From: Syntrophobacteria bacterium
GTDB lineage: Bacteria > Desulfobacterota > Syntrophobacteria > JARFUL01
Assembly (NCBI GenBank): GCA_029289015.1
Contig: JARFUL010000319.1
Span: 1 to 5,190 of the forward strand
Direction: 5' to 3'
Length of the DNA: 5,190 bases
Shown here: in pieces, positions 1 through 4,292 of the stretch
How the letters are laid out: the number at the start of each line of letters is the position of its first letter
Position numbering within the stretch: the stretch's first letter is position 1
Made by a program: the position numbers and the translations under genes
Notes under the pieces: model-generated
Told to the model about the DNA's origin: nothing
Databases searched by the model: none
Seen by the model: the letters and a program-made list of their open reading frames with translations, nothing else

Positions 1-362
1 AGGATAAGAGAACCAAGCTCATGCGCCGCATCAAGAAGAAGCAGGAGGAGATCGACGAGATAAACCGCCGCATAAAGGCAAGGCCCAACGTGGCCTTCGC
101 GATCCACGGCGCGGAACTGGAAAAATACATCGATCTGGGCCTTAATACCCTGAAGGTCCAGGGCAGGGAGTATTCCGTCTCCCTGATAAAAAAGATAATC
201 TCCTCCTACCGCATGCTCATAGACCGCAGGTTGAGCGGCGAGAGCCTGGTGGACGAGGAGATGACCCAGGTGCAAAAGGAGCTCCTGGCCGCGGTCTGCG
301 ACCGGGACAGGGCCCGTATGGAGAAGACCCGGGAGCTCCACTCCCAGATAAGAGGGCTGTAG
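1..362 (+). CDS. U32-family peptidase-like protein, C-terminal end (5' partial)
   Basis: Only the last 119 codons are visible, ending in TAG. The frame is open to the left edge, and the ATG at 21 has no Shine-Dalgarno sequence at a useful distance, so it is probably internal. The visible part begins with a very basic and acidic helix-like stretch. It continues with a segment containing 'YIDLGLNTLKVQGREYS' and then 'IISSYRMLIDRRLSG'. That pattern (position in a sheet, 'G-x-x-x-(L/F)-K-(I/V)-x-G-R', then a helix with YR) is the typical late block of U32 family proteins. Members are known in tRNA/rRNA hydroxylation (TrhP, RlhA) and in oxygen-independent ubiquinone synthesis (UbiU/UbiV), and many are simply called U32 peptidases. 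The subgroup cannot be decided from this piece, because the cysteine-rich cluster region, if present, lies outside the window. The gene is closed by a terminator 50 bp downstream, so it ends its own transcript. Confidence 0.7.
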   Translation, partial: DKRTKLMRRIKKKQEEIDEINRRIKARPNVAFAIHGAELEKYIDLGLNTLKVQGREYSVSLIKKIISSYRMLIDRRLSGESLVDEEMTQVQKELLAAVCDRDRARMEKTRELHSQIRGL

Positions 363-410
363 TCGAAAACTCTAGGGGGGCAAAGCCCCTCAGTTGTACT
401 GGATCATCCG

Positions 411-437
411 GGGGCCGGCACTGCCGGCCCTTTTTTT
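411..437 (+). terminator. Intrinsic terminator of the U32-family gene
   Basis: A perfect 8-bp GC stem, GGGCCGGC (412-419) with GCCGGCCC (423-430), has a 3-nt loop ACT and is followed directly by seven T residues (431-437). It lies 49 bp after the TAG of the upstream gene. A smaller hairpin, GGGGC-AAA-GCCCC at 377-389, precedes it. The T run is on the + strand only, so it acts on the rightward transcript and not on the convergent gene. Confidence 0.92.
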
Positions 438-451
438 ATGCCCTGGGGAGG

Positions 452-465
452 CCAGAATGTTCTGG
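452..465. repeat. 14-bp palindrome in the convergent intergenic region
   Basis: CCAGAA-TG-TTCTGG is a perfect inverted repeat with 6-bp arms and a 2-bp centre. It lies between two gene ends, not upstream of a gene, and has no T run on either strand. It could be a protein-binding dyad, a small RNA hairpin in read-through transcripts, or chance. No function is assigned. Confidence 0.3.
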
Positions 466-524
466 AGCGCCTGGGCGGCCCTTGGGAATGCCGGAGAGAG
501 GAGACCGTCCCGGCGTGCACCCTT

Positions 525-560
525 AAAAGGCCGGAGGGGGCTTTTGGCAAGGACCCGGCC
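525..560 (-). terminator. Possible weak terminator of the leftward gene block
   Basis: Reading the - strand just past the stop codon at 562-564, GGCCGG (560-555) can pair with CCGGCC (534-529) around a 20-nt loop, and TTTT follows (528-525). The stem is GC-rich but only 6 bp, the loop is long and the T run is short, so termination would be inefficient if it occurs. The position, immediately after the last gene of the leftward block, is the main support. Confidence 0.35.
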
Positions 561-561
561 C

Positions 562-1023
562 CTAAGACGGCTTATGGTGGCTTACGGTCTTTACGAAGCT
601 GAAATTGACCATGTGCTGGGTGCCGTCCACGTTGAGGTAGAAGAACCCTTTGTAATGGTTGAAGAAGTCCGAGAGCCGGGAGCGCTCCTCAGGCAGGTCC
701 ACGAAGATCTTCCCGTCCAGAGACCTCTCCTCCGACAGGAGCGAGACCCGGACCCTTATCTCCTTGACGTAGGTCTCGTCGGGCACCCACTCCTCTTCAG
801 CCAGCTTCGCGGTGACTATGCAGTCCTTCTGGATGAGCACCACGTCGCCTCCGGGGACCTCCATGGGTATGAACCTCTTTTTGCCGTTCAAAGTGTCGAA
901 GATGAGCTCCGCTCCTTCATGCTCCGGAGACTGGGAGTAGAGAAAGAAGCTGCCCTTTAGGTGGCTCCCGTCGGACAGCCTGAGCTCCGCCGCCTTCTTG
1001 AACTTTTCTGTCTTGACAGCCAC
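562..1023 (-). CDS. Uncharacterised protein with two similar halves
   Basis: A 153-residue protein with no signal peptide, membrane segment or cysteine motif, so probably cytoplasmic. The start codon is GTG (1023-1021), preceded by AAAGGGGG at 1036-1029 with a 5-nt gap; this supports the start. The protein shows two related blocks, about residues 12-74 and 88-147. Each has a short strand, a 'L-x-G-x-x-F' turn (LKGSFF near 22-27; LDGKIF near 102-107), a central F/LN segment (FDTLNG 42-47; SDFFNH 118-123) and a hydrophobic end (VVLIQKDCIV 61-70; HMVNFSFVKTV 137-147). The second block, with 'LPEERSRLSDFFN', looks like a small beta-rich domain found in many uncharacterised deltaproteobacterial proteins. 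I recall such domains under DUF names but cannot assign one with certainty. It lies 103 bp downstream of ccsA on the same strand with no clear terminator between, so it may be co-transcribed, but a direct role in cytochrome maturation is not shown. Confidence 0.75.
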   Translation of the reverse strand: MAVKTEKFKKAAELRLSDGSHLKGSFFLYSQSPEHEGAELIFDTLNGKKRFIPMEVPGGDVVLIQKDCIVTAKLAEEEWVPDETYVKEIRVRVSLLSEERSLDGKIFVDLPEERSRLSDFFNHYKGFFYLNVDGTQHMVNFSFVKTVSHHKPS

Positions 1024-1028
1024 GAAAA

Positions 1029-1036
1029 CCCCCTTT
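1029..1036 (-). promoter_or_regulatory. Ribosome binding site supporting a GTG start
   Basis: On the - strand AAAGGGGG ends 5 nt before the GTG at 1023. It resembles the AAGGAGG consensus with one A-to-G change and is the reason for choosing this non-ATG start. Confidence 0.6.
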
Positions 1037-1049
1037 CTTGGGTGCGAGG

Positions 1050-1067
1050 ATCTATTTCAACATAGAT
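1050..1067. repeat. Inverted repeat in the leader of the uncharacterised gene
   Basis: ATCTAT (1050-1055) and ATAGAT (1062-1067) are perfect complements separated by 6 bp. They lie 14 bp upstream of the ribosome binding site of the GTG-started gene. A GCTTAAGC palindrome (1074-1081) is close by. On the - strand a TTGAGG hexamer lies 17 bp upstream of TATCTA, a poor sigma70 match that overlaps this repeat, so the dyad could be an operator or a leader hairpin. The sequence is locally AT-rich compared with the surrounding genes. Confidence 0.35.
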
Positions 1068-1126
1068 ACCACAGCTTAAGCCTCTCCTCAAGCGGGTAGT
1101 GGCTTTGGCGCGCTATTTGTAAGGGG

Positions 1127-1960
1127 CTAGGACGCGTAGGAGTGGAGCCCCGAGAGCAGGAAGTTCACCCCGAAGAAGGTGAAGAGCATCGACGCGAAGC
1201 CCAGGATGGAGATCACCGCTATCTTGGAACCCCTCCACCCCCTCACGATGCGCGCGTGCAGAAGGGCCAGGTAGATGAGCCAGGTGATGAGGGACCAGGT
1301 CTCCTTGGGGTCCCAGGACCAGTAGGTTCCCCACGCGGAGTTGGCCCAGATGGAGCCGGTGACTATCCCCACGGTGAGGAGAAGGTGGCCGAAGAGCACC
1401 GTCTGGTAGACAAGCTCCTCCAAGACCAGGTTGCCCGGAATGATTCCAGAGGAGGAGCTCTCCTTTTTCCCCGCGCGCAAAAGGTAGAGTATCGCTATGC
1501 CGCAGGAGATGGTGAACCCCGCGTACCCGAGAAAGCAGGCGATCACGTGCGCGATGAGCCAGTTGGATTTCAGCGCGGGCACCAGGGGCTGGATGTGCCT
1601 GAGCATGTCCTTGTCAAAGGACGCGTAGGCCATGGCCAGAAAAGCGCAGAACGCGGGGAAGACCCCCAGCGCCCTGTGGCGGTACTTCATCTCCACCCAG
1701 ATGTAGATCGCGCCTATGGCCCAGGAGCCGAAGACCAGGGACTCGTAGAGGTTGGAGAGCGGCGCGTGGCCGATCCCCAACCGGTAGGACTCCACCCACC
1801 TCAGTATGATGGCCCCGGTCTGCGCGGCCACGGTGAGCACCAGCCCGAAGAACCCGGCCTTTCCCGCGAGCTCCCACCTGAAGATGACATGGATGAGGTA
1901 GGCCAGGGCCGCGCCCAGGTAGAGGAAGGTGACAACGGACAGGATCAAGGAACTGGTCAT
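1127..1960 (-). CDS. ccsA: Cytochrome c biogenesis protein CcsA (ResC/CcsB-type), haem handling subunit of System II
   Basis: A 277-residue polytopic membrane protein with about eight hydrophobic segments. It is the core of System II cytochrome c synthetase: with ResB/Ccs1 it moves haem across the membrane and presents it to CxxCH apocytochromes on the periplasmic side. The signature tryptophan-rich WWD region is at residues 205-227 (W205, W210, W214, W216-D217-P218, W222). Histidines H138 ('NWLIAH') and H273 ('GLHSY') flank this region and match the two periplasmic haem ligands known in the family. H235 ('LLHAR') matches the membrane histidine, and H65 is a further conserved one. The spacings H138-H235 (97) and H235-H273 (38) fit those I remember for fused CcsBA. 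Length is normal for unfused CcsA. The ATG overlaps the resB stop in ATGA, so the two are translationally coupled. No terminator was seen after the stop. A functional, intact gene is likely. Confidence 0.95.
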   Translation of the reverse strand: MTSSLILSVVTFLYLGAALAYLIHVIFRWELAGKAGFFGLVLTVAAQTGAIILRWVESYRLGIGHAPLSNLYESLVFGSWAIGAIYIWVEMKYRHRALGVFPAFCAFLAMAYASFDKDMLRHIQPLVPALKSNWLIAHVIACFLGYAGFTISCGIAILYLLRAGKKESSSSGIIPGNLVLEELVYQTVLFGHLLLTVGIVTGSIWANSAWGTYWSWDPKETWSLITWLIYLALLHARIVRGWRGSKIAVISILGFASMLFTFFGVNFLLSGLHSYAS

Positions 1961-3297
1961 TCGCTCTCCCTTTCGAGCCCCTCAATGAGGGCCGCGGCTT
2001 CGGAGAACATGCGCTCGAACCCTATGGGGTTCGAGCTGTAAGTCCCCGCGGCGGTGAGTACCGCGCCCTTTTTCCCGGGCTTCAGGAAGACCCACACCCT
2101 GACGTGACTCATGAAAAAGGCCATGTAACTGCCTATTATTATTGTGGTAAACCCGAAGTATATTATCCAGACCCCCGGATCGCTGGCCACCTGGAGGCCG
2201 GAGACGTAGCCCGTGGTGTAGGACGCGACCTCAACCCTGTAGCCGTGCACCCGGTTGCCGTGGAACCCGGGGTGCTTGACGAGGATCCAGGACCCGTGGG
2301 GCTCCCCCTCTTTGGGGAAGACCATCAGCGCGACCGCGGGCCCGAAGTTGGAGAGGTTCTCCTTGAAGTCCACCACCCTCATAACGAGCCCCGGCTCCAC
2401 CTCCACCGGCTCCCGGTAGCGGGCCTTGAGCAAGATGGGGACACCATCTTTGGGGATCAGCTTGAGGTCCACCGTCTTGGGGATCGCGGAGTAGCTGGAC
2501 TGGTAGAAGCTCACCCCCCGGTAGGTGAGCGGGTCGTTCACCACGATGGAGGCGGACGCAACCTGTTTGCCGTTCTCCTTCACCACCACGTCGGAGCGGA
2601 ACTCCGAGGGCGCGCCGGTGTCGTAGAACTTCACGGTGAACTTGTCGAGCCTGATGGAGAAGGGGAGCTCCAGCCCCTCTTTTCCCGTGTTGAGCATCAC
2701 CCGGGAGGTCTCCTCGCCCTCCGCGATCTGGACAAACCCCTTGAACCCGAAGATGGAGCCGATGAGGGAGCCCAAGATAATAAGCAATACGGACAGGTGG
2801 ACCACGTAGGGCCCCAGTCTGCTCGCCTTTCCGCTGGAGAAGGTGGCCAGATGGCCCCCCTCGAGCTCCCCCCAGCGGGGCCGGCCAGCCCAGCCGAAGG
2901 TTTTGTCCACCTCGGGCTTCAGGTCCTCCGGCGCGGCCTTGAGCTTCACCTGGACGTGGTTCTTGAATTTCGTCAGCTTGGACGGCCCCCCCGCGAACTC
3001 CTCGAGCCGCATGAGCTTGAGGGCCTTGGGGAGCCTCCTTACGGAGCAGATAATCAGGTTCAGGGCCAAAAGCGCGATGAGCAGCCTGAACCACCAGGAA
3101 TGGTAGAGGTCGAAGAGGCCGAAGGTGTCGAAAAGCTTGAAGAGCCCGGGCCCGAACTGCTTCAGGTAGAGCCCCTTGGGCTGGTTTTGCTGGACCAGGG
3201 TTCCGATCACGGAGCTCGCGGCCAGGAGCGCGATGAGGAGCACGGTGAGCTTCACCGAGGCCACGCGGTCCAAGAGACTCTTATCTTTTTCAGCCAT
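1957..3297 (-). CDS. resB: Cytochrome c biogenesis protein ResB/Ccs1
   Basis: A 446-residue ResB-family protein, the partner of CcsA in System II cytochrome c maturation. It has the standard layout: membrane segment 1 at about 15-34, ending 'IGTLVQQNQ'; segment 2 at about 69-86, preceded by 'LYHSWWFR' and ending 'NLIICSVRRLP'; segment 3 at about 163-183 with H167 in 'YVVHLSVLL'; a large periplasmic domain at about 186-372; and segment 4 at about 375-396, starting 'DPGVWIIYFGF' and followed by H398. The domain is thought to hold the apocytochrome and help shape the haem site. H66 may be the membrane histidine of the CcsB half. The C-terminal tail after segment 4 is about 48 residues, ends very acidic and overlaps the ccsA start by 4 bp. 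The start ATG (3297-3295) has an AGGA ribosome site with a 7-nt gap (3308-3305) and a good promoter just upstream. The periplasmic domain is normal length with no frameshift. No thioredoxin-like (ResA/CcsX) or CcdA gene is seen here. Confidence 0.95.
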   Translation of the reverse strand: MAEKDKSLLDRVASVKLTVLLIALLAASSVIGTLVQQNQPKGLYLKQFGPGLFKLFDTFGLFDLYHSWWFRLLIALLALNLIICSVRRLPKALKLMRLEEFAGGPSKLTKFKNHVQVKLKAAPEDLKPEVDKTFGWAGRPRWGELEGGHLATFSSGKASRLGPYVVHLSVLLIILGSLIGSIFGFKGFVQIAEGEETSRVMLNTGKEGLELPFSIRLDKFTVKFYDTGAPSEFRSDVVVKENGKQVASASIVVNDPLTYRGVSFYQSSYSAIPKTVDLKLIPKDGVPILLKARYREPVEVEPGLVMRVVDFKENLSNFGPAVALMVFPKEGEPHGSWILVKHPGFHGNRVHGYRVEVASYTTGYVSGLQVASDPGVWIIYFGFTTIIIGSYMAFFMSHVRVWVFLKPGKKGAVLTAAGTYSSNPIGFERMFSEAAALIEGLERESE

Positions 3298-3322
3298 CCG
3301 AATTTCCTAGTAAAATTAAAGG

Positions 3323-3351
3323 ATATTAACACAGGGGTCTGCGCGTTTCAA
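3323..3351 (-). promoter_or_regulatory. Sigma70-type promoter of resB-ccsA
   Basis: On the - strand TTGAAA (3351-3346; 5 of 6 match to the -35 consensus) is followed after exactly 17 bp by TAATAT (3328-3323; 4 of 6 match to the -10). Transcription would start near 3316, giving a leader of about 20 nt that includes the ribosome site. The spacing and position are nearly ideal for resB. Confidence 0.65.
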
Positions 3352-3373
3352 GGCTATGTAAGACCCTGTTAAT
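3325..3373. repeat. Interrupted inverted repeat bracketing the resB promoter
   Basis: The left arm ATTAACACAGGGGTCT (3325-3340) and the right arm AGACCCTGTTAAT (3361-3373) are complementary except for three extra bases (CAG) in the left arm. The arms are 20 bp apart. The left arm covers most of the -10 and part of the spacer, the -35 lies in the centre, and the right arm lies upstream of the -35. This placement suits a repressor or a looping regulator. The sequence does not match an FNR/CRP-type (TTGAT-N4-ATCAA) or Rex-type site that I can recognise. Confidence 0.5.
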
Positions 3374-3545
3374 CGGGCCGAAAACCAGACCCGAAGCCGC
3401 GTCTCCCCTCCCGGGACGGTGCGGCCGCGGCTCTGTCTGAGCGCGCCCAGCCCCCGAACGGCTCCCTAAACCTTATACTCTCTTAACTTTCACCTTGACA
3501 TTATCCCAGAAATTATGAAATTTTTAACGATCAAGAGAGGTGTCT

Positions 3546-3629
3546 AAGGTTTTTGGGGCTCGGGACCTTTCGGGAGCGGGCCATTTTTAGAACTCCCGGA
3601 TCGTATCCCCAAAGCGCCGGGATTTTTTT
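3546..3629 (+). promoter_or_regulatory. Candidate transcription attenuator or riboswitch in the leader of the cytochrome operon
   Basis: Two pairings form a nested antiterminator-like fold: TTTGGGG (3552-3558) with CCCCAAA (3607-3613), and CGGGAG (3571-3576) with CTCCCG (3593-3598). The second uses the same bases as the 5' arm of the downstream terminator (3594-3599), so the two folds exclude each other. Further alternatives are AAGGT (3546-3550) with ACCTT (3565-3569) and GCTC (3558-3561) with GAGC (3574-3577); the latter would compete with the antiterminator. No gene ends here on the + strand, so a terminator at this position can only act on the leader of the gene at 3675. I do not recognise a known riboswitch class, and the ligand or factor is unknown. 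Confidence 0.5.
3594..3629 (+). terminator. Intrinsic terminator within the operon leader
   Basis: TCCCGG (3594-3599) pairs with CCGGGA (3617-3622), with a possible extra CG/CG pair inside, and is followed at once by seven T residues (3623-3629). It lies 45 bp upstream of the cytochrome start codon. The opposite strand has no T run after the stem, so it does not serve the leftward genes. Confidence 0.7.
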
Positions 3630-3674
3630 GTTTACCTGAAAAACTCGCCTAACTACGGGTCAGGAGTTCGATTA

Positions 3675-4244
3675 ATGACCAGTCACGAGGAAAAGAGATC
3701 GGATAGGGATACCATCGGCTGGGTTCTTTTGGTCATCGGGTTCGTGGGCGCGCTCTTTGTGGGGTGGGTGATCTTCCCCCAGATTATTTTCTCAAAGAAG
3801 GCGCAGCCGATGAATTTCTCCCATGTTGCTCATGCTGAGGAGGCGGATATGTCGTGCGAGGACTGCCACACCTTCAACGACGACGGCTCCTACAACGGCA
3901 TCCCCTCTCTCGGGTCCTGCGCGGAGTGCCACGAGGAGGCCCAGGGCGAGACCGCCGCGGAGAAGAAATTCGTGGAGGAGTTTGTGGCCAAGGAGAAGCA
4001 GGTCCCCTGGCTCATCTACGCCGCGCAGCCGGACAGCGTCCATTTCTCCCACGCGCCCCACGTGAAGTCCGCGGAAATGAAATGCACCGCTTGCCACCGG
4101 GACGTGGCCAAGGAGAGCTTGGCGCCGCCCCTCTACGTGAACCGGATAACCGGGTACACGAAGACCATAATGAAGATGGATGTCTGTGAGGACTGCCACG
4201 CTGACAAGGGCACTTCCAACGACTGCTTCACCTGCCACAAGTAA
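3675..4244 (+). CDS. qrcA: Membrane-anchored multihaem cytochrome c, QrcA-like subunit of menaquinone reductase
   Basis: A 189-residue protein. An N-terminal basic/acidic stretch is followed by one membrane segment (about 14-34, not an obvious cleavage site), which would anchor a periplasmic cytochrome domain. Five CxxCH haem sites are present: C61-H65, C82-H86, C137-H141, C171-H175 and C184-H188, the last ending one residue before the stop. Extra histidines H50, H53, H126 and H129, in two 'FSHxxH' motifs, are likely sixth ligands as in class III cytochromes. In the Qrc complex QrcA accepts electrons from periplasmic cytochrome c3 and passes them towards the menaquinone site. The 'FSKKxQP' segment after the anchor, the size and the following molybdopterin-family gene support this identity. 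QrcA is described as hexahaem; only five canonical sites are seen here. The start ATG has AGGAG 8 nt upstream. The next gene starts 48 bp later. A cytochrome of another NrfD-type complex (Act, or a related one) is the main alternative. Confidence 0.75.
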   Translation: MTSHEEKRSDRDTIGWVLLVIGFVGALFVGWVIFPQIIFSKKAQPMNFSHVAHAEEADMSCEDCHTFNDDGSYNGIPSLGSCAECHEEAQGETAAEKKFVEEFVAKEKQVPWLIYAAQPDSVHFSHAPHVKSAEMKCTACHRDVAKESLAPPLYVNRITGYTKTIMKMDVCEDCHADKGTSNDCFTCHK

Positions 4245-4254
4245 GCGCAGGTTT

Positions 4255-4270
4255 GGCCCCTGCGGGGGCT
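4255..4270 (+). repeat. Small hairpin between the cytochrome gene and the next gene
   Basis: GCCCC (4256-4260) pairs with GGGGC (4265-4269) around a TGCG loop, with a G-T closing pair outside. It is followed only by TTTC, so it is unlikely to terminate transcription well. It could slow 3' decay of the cytochrome message or tune the ratio of the two subunits. It ends 11 bp before the ribosome site of the next gene. Confidence 0.35.
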
Positions 4271-4292
4271 TTCAGGTATCGGGAGCCAGGAG

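Larger units (their letters stand above)
3298..3674. other. Divergent intergenic region between resB and the cytochrome operon
   Basis: This 377-bp stretch has no convincing gene. From left to right it holds the resB ribosome site and promoter with an inverted repeat (3305-3373), a GC-rich stretch with the perfect repeat AGCCGCG (3395-3401) / CGCGGCT (3426-3432), and an AT-rich stretch (about 3465-3535). The latter contains TATACT (3474-3479), TTGACA (3495-3500) and an AT hairpin (3508-3525). It then holds a structured leader ending in an intrinsic terminator (3546-3629) and the ribosome site AGGAG (3662-3666). No rightward promoter is certain: TATACT is a 5 of 6 match for a -10 but has no good -35, and TTGACA is a perfect -35 with no good -10 at 16-18 bp. 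The rightward start point is therefore probably somewhere between 3480 and 3535. Confidence 0.7.

Noticed and set aside
21..362. A complete 113-residue gene starting at the ATG at 21
   Set aside because: The frame is open to the window edge, no ribosome site precedes the ATG, and the protein matches only the late part of the U32 family, so a 5' truncated gene is more likely.
2104..3372. A 422-codon open frame on the + strand opposite resB, and 299- and 188-codon frames opposite ccsA and the uncharacterised gene (1142-2041, 394-960)
   Set aside because: Their products are rich in Gly, Pro, Glu, Arg and Val with no recognisable domain, and they lie antisense to clear family members. They are the usual shadows of high third-position GC.
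3395..3432. AGCCGCG/CGCGGCT inverted repeat as a terminator or small RNA
   Set aside because: The loop is 24 nt, there is no T run on either strand, and such repeats are expected by chance in this very GC-rich stretch.
3500..3527. A second leftward promoter (TTAAAA, 16 bp, TGG-GATAAT extended -10)
   Set aside because: The -10 is fair, but the -35 is poor and it would give resB a leader of nearly 200 nt, while a much better placed promoter exists at 3323-3351.
3495..3534. TTGA...TCAA halves (3495-3498 and 3531-3534) as an FNR/CRP-type site
   Set aside because: The half-sites are more than 30 bp apart; the family needs a spacer of about 4-6 bp.
3515..3547. A 10-codon open frame (MKFLTIKRGV) just upstream of the attenuator, as a possible leader peptide
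   Set aside because: There is no ribosome binding site, no run of a regulatory codon, and it is unclear whether transcription starts before it.
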